From contig DBBT01000093.1 of assembly GCA_002292345.1 (NCBI GenBank), positions 7,972-21,266 of the forward strand: a stretch of DNA of 13,295 bases. The letters are read 5' to 3'. Position 1 is the stretch's first letter; each line of letters begins with the position of its first letter. Of the stretch, positions 7,818-13,295 are shown one piece after another. Both the position numbers and the translations under genes were made by a program. Below the pieces are notes generated by a model. The model was not told the DNA's origin. It ran no database searches and worked only from the letters and a program-made list of their open reading frames with translations. Source of the DNA: Opitutia bacterium UBA977. GTDB taxonomy: Bacteria > Verrucomicrobiota > Verrucomicrobiia > Opitutales > Coraliomargaritaceae.

Positions 7818-8243
7818 GTGAACGATCCGAACCGAGATTTTAATGAAGTCATCCATACCATTCGTAAGGACGATTCACGCTACGCGCGTGGTGCGTATTA
7901 CTTCTTGAGGCAAGCACTGGACTTTAGCTTGAAGAAAATGGCCAAGCAAGGCGAGCTGAACCAATCCAATCACCTAAGCGGCCAGCAATTGCTGGAGGGA
8001 ATTCGGGTCTATGCGATGGAGCAATACGGTCCGATGGCGCGTTCCGTACTGGAATCTTGGGGGATTACCAATTGCCGAGATTTTGGTAACATCGTATTCA
8101 ATCTCGTCGCTTGTCGGGTGCTCGGAAAAACCGATCAGGACAGCCCAGAAGATTTTAATGTCGGTTACGATTTTAAGACGGCCTTTGATGCGCCTTATGT
8201 ACCCTCGATCAAACCCACGATTAAGCCCCCCCGCTTGCGTTAA
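7818..8243 (+). CDS. Minf_1886 family protein (Planctomycetes-Verrucomicrobia conserved, function unknown)
   Basis: A 141-residue soluble protein that I recognise as the Minf_1886 / Plancto-Verrucomicrobia conserved hypothetical family. Its typical blocks are DSRYARGAYYFLRQALDF (19-36), HLSGQQLLEGIRVYAMEQYG (52-71), PMARSVLESWGI (72-83) and DFGNIVFNLVACRVLGKTDQ (from about 87), followed by the DSPEDFNVGYDF block. The family has no assigned function that I know of, and no catalytic motif is evident. There are no membrane segments or signal peptide. The start is GTG at 7818; an in-frame TGA lies 36 bases upstream with no ATG between, and no Shine-Dalgarno sequence is present. The C-terminus is basic and Pro rich (KPTIKPPRLR). 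Its stop codon overlaps the stop of the convergent coiled-coil gene. Co-transcription with the exosortase gene (106-base gap) is possible but unproven. Confidence 0.9.
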   Translation: MNDPNRDFNEVIHTIRKDDSRYARGAYYFLRQALDFSLKKMAKQGELNQSNHLSGQQLLEGIRVYAMEQYGPMARSVLESWGITNCRDFGNIVFNLVACRVLGKTDQDSPEDFNVGYDFKTAFDAPYVPSIKPTIKPPRLR

Positions 8244-8854
8244 GACGCTTTCGAGGAGTCGGTCTCAGTTGTTGCCGAGGGGGATTTGATGCTTTTGTTT
8301 TGAGCGGCAAAGTCTTCTTCGCTCTGTTCCACCTGTGCTTCGCGTTCTGTTAGAATCATGGATTTCTCCACCAATGTATTCTCGCATTCTTCGACGTAAA
8401 GCTCACGTTCACGGAGCATTTTGCGAGCTTCTTTGAGTGAAGCATCCTGTGCATCCAATGTTTTTTTGAGCGCATCGAGGGCGGACTTCGATTCGCTGGA
8501 ATTAGAGGTATCATCCTGCCTGTTGGGAGAGGATTCGATGATTTTTTTACGCGCTTCAAGAAGGGCTTCTCGTTCGTTTAATTCGAGCTCGCGCGCACTA
8601 AATTGTTTTTCTCGTTGGTTGAGCAGTTCTTCGCGATTGATGATGTCGGCCTGTAACTCGAGTAGATATGCTTCCATGTCCTGTTGTCCGGCAGGTGATG
8701 CCAATGCGAACTCATCCATTGGATTCATCAAAGGCTTAAAGGCTTGATGGCCTGGAGCTTTGGTCGCGACGGCCATAGCGGCTTTTAAGCTTAGCTGGTA
8801 TTTGGGTACACGTTTTGGCGCGGGTGGGTGGGGAGTTATATCCTGAGGGTCCAT
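8240..8854 (-). CDS. Coiled-coil protein of unknown function
   Basis: A 204-residue hydrophilic protein that I do not recognise. Residues 1-56 are Pro/Ala rich with a short conserved-looking segment (YQLSLKAAMAVATKAPG, 19-35). Two long charged helical stretches with Leu/Arg/Glu heptads follow, at about 57-107 (repeats of the type REELLNQREKQF, with RE pairs every seven residues or so) and about 123-186. They are separated by a polar Ser/Asn/Asp linker (about 108-122), and the tail is Ser/Thr rich. No signal peptide, membrane segment or catalytic motif is visible, so a structural or scaffolding role is only a guess. The ATG at 8854 has no Shine-Dalgarno sequence. The stop codon TAA (8242-8240) shares bases with the stop of the convergent Minf_1886 gene. 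The reading frame is convincing because of the regular heptads. Confidence 0.75.
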   Translation of the reverse strand: MDPQDITPHPPAPKRVPKYQLSLKAAMAVATKAPGHQAFKPLMNPMDEFALASPAGQQDMEAYLLELQADIINREELLNQREKQFSARELELNEREALLEARKKIIESSPNRQDDTSNSSESKSALDALKKTLDAQDASLKEARKMLRERELYVEECENTLVEKSMILTEREAQVEQSEEDFAAQNKSIKSPSATTETDSSKAS

Positions 8855-9072
8855 GTATAATGGGGTAAATTCTTTGAGTGAATTGTGACAGCTAAATAGT
8901 GAGAGAATTCGACTGTAATTTCAATACTTGAGCTACGTATTTGTGCGTAGAGCAACGAGTTAAACAAATTTATAACATTAACTAGAGGTTGCCCTCGTCA
9001 CTTAAATAGAGTGTTTCCTTTAAAACTTAGTATCGAAATCGTAATACGAACTGAATTACTGTCACTGAATAT

Positions 9073-11655
9073 ATGGATTTTTGCCCCAATCATTTCTCTG
9101 CCGCCTCCACCCATGATATCATTGAACGCCTCTTCAGGGCGCCGGTCGAGCGCCATGTTTTGGATAATGGGCTAACGCTCGTCCACCGCCCTGACTTCTC
9201 CAGCGAAGTCGTATCGGTGCAGGTGTGGGTAAAGACTGGCAGCATTCATGAGGACGAGCTGATCGGTTCTGGTTTATCGCACTATCTTGAGCATTTGCTG
9301 TTCAAGGGCACTGCGCGTCGGGATGGCAAGAGCATCAGTCGTGAGGTGCACGCCATGGGCGGAAGCATCAATGCGTACACGACTTTTGATCGCACAGTCT
9401 ATTATATCGATGCGCCGTCTAAGGCATTTACGCAGATAGTCGATGTGCTTTCGGATATCGTGCTGCATTCAACTTTACCTGAGCAAGAAGTCGAGCGTGA
9501 GCGTGATGTGATTCTCCGTGAGATCGATATGGGCTTGGACGATCCTGATCGCCAACTTAGTCAGGCGCTGTTTCGGACTGCGTTCAAATGCCACCCCTAT
9601 CGGGAGCCAGTGATCGGGCATCGTGTACTGTATGAGCAGATCACGCGTGATGAGCTCTATGCGTATTACAAATCTCGCTATGTGCCTAATAATATCGTCG
9701 TGTCTATTGTCGGGGCTGTGCCGCCGGAGAATTGCTTACGTGAGGTTGAAGCGACTTTTGGTCAAGCCGCGCGTGGTCGTTTAGCACCAGTGCAAATCGA
9801 AGAAGAACCAATTCAATTGGCAAAACGCCGAGAGAATATCGTCGGAGATTACAACGTTTTTCGCGGTGGCATCGGTTTTAAGGTGCCGCATTTGAGTCAC
9901 CCTGATTCGGCGCGATTGGATGCGCTGGCACATGCTCTGGGTGGCGGCGAAAGTTCGCTGCTCTGGGAGCGCCTGCGTAATCAGCAGAAGCTCGTGAATT
10001 ATATTGATTGTCGTAATTGGAATCCTGGTGGGCGCGGGCTTTTCTGGATTTCATATGTTTGTGATTCGACACAGCAGGGCGAGGTTGAGAGTGCGATTCA
10101 CGCAGTGATTCGCGAGGTCTGCGAGGTCGGGTTTGACGAAGCGGTGGTAGAGAAGGCGCGCCGTCAAGCACTGAGCGGCGAGATTAATGGTCGCAAAACA
10201 ATGAGTGGACAGGCCTCTCGTTTGGGTACTGGTGAAGTGGTAATTGGTGATATTCACTATGGCCGCCGTTATTTGAAGCGTTTGCAGGCGGTGACTCTTC
10301 AGGATGTACAAGCAGTCGCGAGCACGTATCTGGTCGAAGAGGGCATGTCGGCAGTGACGCTTGGGCCAAAGCCAGATGCAGCAGGGAATCCGTCGGACAG
10401 TATTGCTGAGGTCTTGGCGCTGGATCCGTTTGAACTGGTTGAATTTAAGAGTGGTGTGCGGCTGCTGTTACAAGAAGACAAGCGTCTGCCAAAGGTGCAT
10501 ATTCGCTGTGTGATGCTGGGGGGGCCGTTTTATGAGCCAGCAGATCAGCGCGGTGTTACCGAGCTGATGGCCGAGTTGTTGACCAAAGATACCGCGCATC
10601 GGAGTGCCTCTGAAATCTCGACACTTATCGATAGTATAGGTGGCAGTTTTTCGGCAACGGGCGGAAATAATACACTGAGCTTAGCAATCGAGGTGTTGCC
10701 GTCGGATGTCGACGTGGCGCTTGATTTGCTCAGTGATGCTTTAACTTGTCCGACTTTCGACGAGGCGACGTTCCGTATCGAGTTGGATGCGCAGATCGCC
10801 AATCTCAAAGAAGAAGACGACGAGATTCTTGATTACGGCTTTCGTAAATTGCGCGAGCGCTTTTTCGGTGTACATCCGTTCGCTATTGCCTCGGATGGCC
10901 GCATTGCCGACTTAGAGCAGTTGTCACGTTTAGATGTGGTCGCTCATTTCGAGCGCCTAGTGACAGCGTCGAATGTGGTGCTCGCTGTGAGCGGCGATTT
11001 TGATCGGGCAAATTTACAGGCACGCCTTCAGCCCTTGCTGGAGTCAGGTATCACTACGAAGCCTTTCAAGGTGGATCAAACGCCGAACTATCCCGGCCCT
11101 GCTGAAACGGTGAATGTGGTGGAGGTGATGGATCGCGAGCAAGCAGTCGTGTTGCAGGCGTATCCTGATGTTGGTATCAAGGACGAGCGCTACGCTGTGG
11201 GAGAAATGCTGAACGAGCTCTTTAGTGGTATGTCGAGTCGGTTGTTCGAGCGGGTGCGAGAAGACAAGGGCATGGCATACTATGTCGGTTCGAGCCGAGT
11301 GGTTGGCTTACACAGCAGCATGTTTGTATTTTATGCTGGCACGCATCCCAGTCAGGCACCTGAGGTAATAATCGAAATCGATGCCGAAATTGCACGCGTT
11401 GCGGCAGGCAAGGTAACTGAAGAGGAGTTGGCGCGTTGTCGCACACGACTGAAAGCGGCACGGCCGATGGGGCGGCAGACCATCGGAGCTCGAGCGATGC
11501 ATGCCGCAATTAATCTGACCTATGAATTACCACTGGCTGACGACGCCGAGCACGCTGAAAAACTCGACGGCATTGATGCAACAGCGATGGCGGAATTTGC
11601 CAAAGAGTTTTTCGATGTAGAGCGACAGGTGCGCATGATCGTGCAGCCGGCTTAG
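9073..11655 (+). CDS. M16-family (insulinase-like) zinc metalloprotease, two-half fusion
   Basis: An 860-residue protein made of two M16 halves. The N-terminal half has an intact inverted zinc motif HYLEH (H70, E73, H74) within GLSHYLEHLLFKGT, the NAYTTFDRTVYY block (100-111), and the distal ligand E150 in ERERDVILREI, 76 residues after H74 as expected. The C-terminal half (about 450-860) has the M16 fold blocks, including RLFERVREDKGMAYYVGSS (723-741), the Arg/Tyr substrate-binding element. The place of its zinc motif reads VTELMAELLTKDT, so that half is catalytically dead. This matches the active/inactive pairing known in pitrilysin- and PqqL-type enzymes. No signal peptide is seen and an in-frame TGA lies 21 bases upstream of the ATG, so the product looks cytoplasmic. 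It is monocistronic by layout, in a 218-base divergent spacer from the coiled-coil gene. The substrate is unknown. Confidence 0.94.
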   Translation: MDFCPNHFSAASTHDIIERLFRAPVERHVLDNGLTLVHRPDFSSEVVSVQVWVKTGSIHEDELIGSGLSHYLEHLLFKGTARRDGKSISREVHAMGGSINAYTTFDRTVYYIDAPSKAFTQIVDVLSDIVLHSTLPEQEVERERDVILREIDMGLDDPDRQLSQALFRTAFKCHPYREPVIGHRVLYEQITRDELYAYYKSRYVPNNIVVSIVGAVPPENCLREVEATFGQAARGRLAPVQIEEEPIQLAKRRENIVGDYNVFRGGIGFKVPHLSHPDSARLDALAHALGGGESSLLWERLRNQQKLVNYIDCRNWNPGGRGLFWISYVCDSTQQGEVESAIHAVIREVCEVGFDEAVVEKARRQALSGEINGRKTMSGQASRLGTGEVVIGDIHYGRRYLKRLQAVTLQDVQAVASTYLVEEGMSAVTLGPKPDAAGNPSDSIAEVLALDPFELVEFKSGVRLLLQEDKRLPKVHIRCVMLGGPFYEPADQRGVTELMAELLTKDTAHRSASEISTLIDSIGGSFSATGGNNTLSLAIEVLPSDVDVALDLLSDALTCPTFDEATFRIELDAQIANLKEEDDEILDYGFRKLRERFFGVHPFAIASDGRIADLEQLSRLDVVAHFERLVTASNVVLAVSGDFDRANLQARLQPLLESGITTKPFKVDQTPNYPGPAETVNVVEVMDREQAVVLQAYPDVGIKDERYAVGEMLNELFSGMSSRLFERVREDKGMAYYVGSSRVVGLHSSMFVFYAGTHPSQAPEVIIEIDAEIARVAAGKVTEEELARCRTRLKAARPMGRQTIGARAMHAAINLTYELPLADDAEHAEKLDGIDATAMAEFAKEFFDVERQVRMIVQPA

Positions 11656-11678
11656 ATGCTCGCGCTCAGTGGCGTTTC

Positions 11679-11906
11679 TTAATTATAGGCCTGCCGATTG
11701 TGTTTGCCTAGCTGTTCGCCGAAGCCAAGGCCTAGCGGTGTGCTGCCTGTTTGAGTCGCTTTAGCTGAGGACGAGGGTAAGTCTGCGTTCATTGCTAAGA
11801 ATTTTGCGCAAAGCAGGCGTTTCCTGAGCCTCGCCATGCTGAACGATGCGTGAGCGATGTAATTAATGTTATTCTCGGTGAGTGCGCGGTCCCTACTTTT
11901 TGACAA
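11679..11906 (-). CDS. Possible small hypothetical protein
   Basis: A 75-codon reading frame from TTG at 11906 to TAA at 11679. The frame stays open further upstream, to an in-frame TAA near 12013, without an ATG; the first ATG is codon 24. The product is unrecognised: a basic amphipathic central segment (SMARLRKRLLCAKFLAMNA, 23-41), then Ser/Thr/Gly-rich sequence ending GFGEQLGKHNRQAYN. It has no signal peptide or membrane segment. The composition is protein-like and the gap is otherwise empty, which favours a real gene. Against it are the non-ATG start, absence of a Shine-Dalgarno sequence, three AGG arginine codons, and length within chance range. Confidence 0.3.
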   Translation of the reverse strand: MSKSRDRALTENNINYIAHASFSMARLRKRLLCAKFLAMNADLPSSSAKATQTGSTPLGLGFGEQLGKHNRQAYN

Positions 11907-12019
11907 ATTTCGCCAGATTAATGACTTCGGCGGATGGAGAATGCTCGGTGGTTTGGTGTGAGCTGCGCGGATCAGAGGGAAATTGGATAGTTGATCTTGT
12001 CCAAGTGAATTTTATTTCC

Positions 12020-12028
12020 TGTGAATAA
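12020..12028 (-). promoter_or_regulatory. DnaA-box match (TTATTCACA on the minus strand)
   Basis: The plus-strand bases TGTGAATAA read TTATTCACA on the other strand, a full match to the relaxed DnaA box TTWTNCACA. It opposes a second match at 12066-12074. Such a match is expected about once per 16 kb on both strands together at even base composition, so one alone would mean little. Confidence 0.4.
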
Positions 12029-12050
12029 GCTATTCAAATCCTTTGTTTGG

Positions 12051-12068
12051 AGTGGCTTAAGTGGCTTA
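12051..12068 (+). repeat. Perfect 9-base tandem repeat AGTGGCTTA x2
   Basis: AGTGGCTTA occurs at 12051-12059 and again immediately at 12060-12068, without mismatch. The second copy runs into the DnaA-box match that starts at 12066. It could be a direct-repeat protein-binding site upstream of the mraZ promoter or a chance duplication. Confidence 0.5.
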
Positions 12069-12074
12069 TGCACA
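12066..12074 (+). promoter_or_regulatory. DnaA-box match (TTATGCACA)
   Basis: TTATGCACA fits TTWTNCACA fully and differs from the strong box TTATCCACA at one base. It lies 37 bases from the opposed match at 12020-12028 and about 40 bases upstream of the mraZ -35-like element. An AT-rich stretch with a run of seven A follows (to about 12108). Confidence 0.42.
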
Positions 12075-12108
12075 ACTTGTTTACAACAGTATTAATGTAA
12101 AAAAACAC

Positions 12109-12138
12109 TTGACGAGTGGGTTGCTGTGGGGCGATATG
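12109..12138 (+). promoter_or_regulatory. Candidate mraZ/dcw promoter
   Basis: TTGACG (12109-12114) matches the -35 consensus at 5 of 6 bases and follows an A-rich stretch. An 18-base spacer leads to GATATG (12133-12138), a weak -10; CGATAT at 17 bases is no better. The transcript would start near 12145 and leave about a 20-base leader. The GTGGG repeats overlap the spacer, the -10 and the start site, where an autorepressor would act. Confidence 0.4.
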
Positions 12139-12150
12139 GGGCAAAAGGGG
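12116..12150 (+). promoter_or_regulatory. MraZ-box array: GTGGG-type repeats at exact 10-base period (candidate MraZ operator)
   Basis: GTGGG (12116-12120), GTGGG (12126-12130), ATGGG (12136-12140) and AGGGG (12146-12150) are each separated by exactly five bases (TTGCT, GCGAT, GCAAA). Three perfect TGGG cores plus one GGGG put the repeats on one face of the helix. MraZ is known to bind direct TGGG repeats with this spacing upstream of its own gene in E. coli and other bacteria, and mraZ starts 14 bases downstream here. The array overlaps the candidate promoter, so autoregulation of the division/cell-wall operon by MraZ is the natural reading. Confidence 0.78.
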
Positions 12151-12164
12151 TCATTTAGCTGCAT

Positions 12165-12638
12165 ATGGGATTATTAACTACAGGAGGATTTATTGGCGAA
12201 TTTCGCCATATTTTAGACGACAAAGGTCGTTTAACGATGCCTTCTGCGTGGCGCTCAAAGGGCGAGGATACTGAAAATTATTTCTTAGCATTGCCGAGTG
12301 TTGAAGGGGGATCTTCGGCATATGTGCGAGTATTGTCTCCCAAGCGGATTGCACAATTGGAAGAGACGATTTCGCAAATCAAGACGAGTGACCTCGAAGG
12401 AAACCGCATGGTGGTGGAGTTGATGTCGATGGCGCATCAATTTACTTGCGATAAGCAGGGCCGGATTAATTTGAACGAGAAGTTAGTGCAGCATGCTCAG
12501 ATCAAGAAGGGCGTCGTTCTGGTTGGGATCATGTCTACTTTTCATATTTACAGCGAAGAATTTAGAGATGCAGCTGTGGCCGAAGGGCCGAGCGAACCAA
12601 CGACTCGCGCGGCTGTATTTCAGCGGTTCGGTCTGTAA
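12165..12638 (+). CDS. mraZ: Transcriptional regulator MraZ
   Basis: A 157-residue MraZ, the DNA-binding regulator at the head of the division and cell wall cluster, with two SpoVT/AbrB-like swapped-hairpin repeats. The first repeat carries the signature [22 protein letters not shown] split over residues 9-30; the second has [19 protein letters not shown] (89-107), so the DxKGR element and its DKQGR counterpart are both present. The C-terminus AVFQRFGL is family-like. The ATG at 12165 gives about eight residues before the conserved FxGE, slightly longer than in E. coli. An AGGAGG lies inside the gene at 12182-12187, in front of an in-frame ATT (12192), so a non-canonical downstream start cannot be excluded. 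The gene probably regulates itself through the GTGGG array upstream. It is followed by a small ORF and rsmH in the same orientation. Confidence 0.96.
   Translation: MGLLTTGGFIGEFRHILDDKGRLTMPSAWRSKGEDTENYFLALPSVEGGSSAYVRVLSPKRIAQLEETISQIKTSDLEGNRMVVELMSMAHQFTCDKQGRINLNEKLVQHAQIKKGVVLVGIMSTFHIYSEEFRDAAVAEGPSEPTTRAAVFQRFGL
12182..12187 (+). promoter_or_regulatory. Strong Shine-Dalgarno-like AGGAGG inside the mraZ start region
   Basis: This is the only consensus AGGAGG near any start in the window. It sits 14 bases after the mraZ ATG and 4 bases before an in-frame ATT codon (12192-12194) that would begin the protein at [13 protein letters not shown]. It may be coincidence, since it encodes Gly-Gly, or it may support initiation at ATT or help recruit ribosomes to the upstream ATG. 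Confidence 0.25.
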
Positions 12639-12656
12639 TCAAAGACATCACAAACT

Positions 12657-12890
12657 ATGCGTAATATATTCGAAACAATCTCCCGTCAGAATTTCAAAAG
12701 CTCCGGTTACTTCAGGCATCCGAGCAGTGAACGTCGGACGGAGTGGCAGTTTACGAGTCGACCTCATAGTCCATTTCAATCCGCTGACACAGTTCGTAGT
12801 GCCTTGCTTCGCCGCGAAAGTGCGCAGCACCGAAAACAACCAACAATCTCCTTACTACAAAATTGTGTAAATGTGCTCTTCCGTCGATGA
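12657..12890 (+). CDS. Probable small hypothetical protein between mraZ and rsmH
   Basis: A 77-codon ORF starting with ATG 18 bases after the mraZ stop and ending 20 bases inside rsmH (overlap 12871-12890). The product is basic and rich in Arg, Ser and Gln (SRQNFKSSGYFRHPSSERR near the N-terminus, then SALLRRESAQHRK), with no membrane segment, so it is not FtsL. I do not recognise it. The fit is operon-like: it fills an otherwise 232-base gap in a normally compact cluster and overlaps the next start. Against it, both other frames here are also largely open, the codon pattern is not strongly biased, and no Shine-Dalgarno sequence precedes it. Confidence 0.48.
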   Translation: MRNIFETISRQNFKSSGYFRHPSSERRTEWQFTSRPHSPFQSADTVRSALLRRESAQHRKQPTISLLQNCVNVLFRR

Positions 12891-13295
12891 TGCTTTAATC
12901 CCAGCTGCGATTAGTGGCCACGTCCCCGTCTTATTTAATGAGACGTTGGAACTGTTGGCCCCGCGTGCAGGTGCGAAGTTACTAGATGGGACATTTGGTG
13001 GAGGCGGCCACACCCGTGCGCTGCTGAATGCGGCCGAAGCTGTGACGCTTGTCGCCATCGATCGCGATCCTGATGCGCAAGAGCGTGCGAAGTTAGTGGC
13101 AGATGAATTTGCTGAGCGATTTCGGTTCTATCCAATGAATTTCGGTGACCTCGCTGATTTAGATGAAACAGGGTTTGACGGTATCCTTTTTGACTTCGGG
13201 CTGTCTTCCTTTCAGTTGGATCAAACTGAACGCGGCTTTTCGTTTCGATTCGATGCGCCGGTTGATATGCGCATGAATCCTCAAGCAGGTATTAG
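12871..13295 (+). CDS. rsmH: 16S rRNA (cytosine(1402)-N(4))-methyltransferase RsmH/MraW (3' truncated by window edge)
   Basis: RsmH uses S-adenosylmethionine to methylate N4 of C1402 in 16S rRNA and is the second core gene of the dcw cluster. The 141 visible codons contain the N-terminal family blocks in order: GHVPVLFNETLELLAPRAG (16-34), the SAM-binding loop LLDGTFGGGGHTRA (37-50), VAIDRDPDA (61-69), FDGILFDFGLSSFQLD (102-117), RGFSFR (121-126) and VDMRMNPQAG (131-140). The ATG at 12871 directly abuts an in-frame TAA (12868-12870), so no longer in-frame start exists. There is no Shine-Dalgarno sequence, and translational coupling with the overlapping small ORF upstream is possible. The gene continues beyond the window, where ftsL/ftsI-type genes would be expected. 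Confidence 0.97.
   Translation, partial: MCSSVDDALIPAAISGHVPVLFNETLELLAPRAGAKLLDGTFGGGGHTRALLNAAEAVTLVAIDRDPDAQERAKLVADEFAERFRFYPMNFGDLADLDETGFDGILFDFGLSSFQLDQTERGFSFRFDAPVDMRMNPQAGI

Larger units (their letters stand above)
11656..12164. other. 509-base spacer between the M16 protease gene and mraZ
   Basis: No well-supported gene fills this gap. The left part (11679-11906) holds a possible small minus-strand ORF. The right part (about 12005-12110) is AT-rich and holds two DnaA-box matches, a 9-base tandem repeat, then a -35-like TTGACG and the GTGGG array in front of mraZ. I see no convincing terminator for the M16 gene and no recognisable structured RNA. Confidence 0.6.

Noticed and set aside
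8856..8861. Perfect TATAAT on the plus strand, facing the M16 gene
   Set aside because: No -35-like sequence lies 16-18 bases upstream, and it sits over 200 bases before the M16 start; a lone hexamer is not enough.
8932..8953. CTACG/CGTAG hairpin in the spacer before the M16 gene
   Set aside because: The stem is only 5 bp with an 8-base loop and no downstream T-tract; within chance expectation for a 218-base spacer.
12648..12839. 63-codon minus-strand ORF between mraZ and rsmH
   Set aside because: It is antisense within a co-directional operon, with no recognisable product; the plus-strand small ORF explains the gap better.
12493..12870. 125-codon plus-strand ORF overlapping mraZ and ending directly before the rsmH ATG
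   Set aside because: Two fifths of it lies inside mraZ in another frame, and the remainder competes with the better-placed 12657-12890 ORF; the abutting TAA-ATG is probably incidental.

Overview
The window looks like ordinary chromosomal DNA of a Verrucomicrobia-type bacterium, most likely Opitutae/Puniceicoccales-like. The reasons are a protein of the Planctomycetes-Verrucomicrobia conserved family Minf_1886, an exosortase, a YbeY with Bacteroidetes/Verrucomicrobia-like active-site substitutions, and nearly universal absence of Shine-Dalgarno sequences. The lineage is inferred from family recognition, not from a search. No phage, insertion sequence, CRISPR array, tRNA or rRNA was seen.

Layout. 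Positions 1-834 hold the 3' part of clpX (+), converging on a five-gene minus-strand block (6486 down to 896). In transcription order the block is a HIT-family nucleotide hydrolase/transferase, phoH, pgpH (membrane HD phosphohydrolase), ybeY (endoribonuclease) and a fatty acid desaturase. The phoH-pgpH-ybeY core is a classic RNA-metabolism/second-messenger cluster; the desaturase follows ybeY by 7 bases and is the unusual member. A divergent spacer (6487-6658) separates this block from an exosortase gene and a Minf_1886-family gene on the plus strand. The Minf_1886 gene meets a convergent coiled-coil protein gene so tightly that their stop codons share the tetranucleotide TTAA. A second divergent spacer (8855-9072) precedes a large two-half M16 zinc protease.

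The right end is the start of the division and cell wall (dcw) cluster: mraZ, a probable small unrecognised ORF, and rsmH (mraW), which runs off the window. The 509-base gap upstream of mraZ is the richest regulatory stretch. It holds a GTGGG-type array with exact 10-base period (candidate MraZ operator) over a TTGACG -35 element, two opposed perfect DnaA-box matches 37 bases apart, a perfect 9-base tandem repeat next to one box, and a possible small minus-strand ORF.

I found no clearly new multi-gene system. The observations most worth checking are the DnaA-box pair at the head of the dcw cluster, the MraZ-box array, the small ORF between mraZ and rsmH, the YbeY active-site variant, and the desaturase at the end of the phoH-ybeY cluster.
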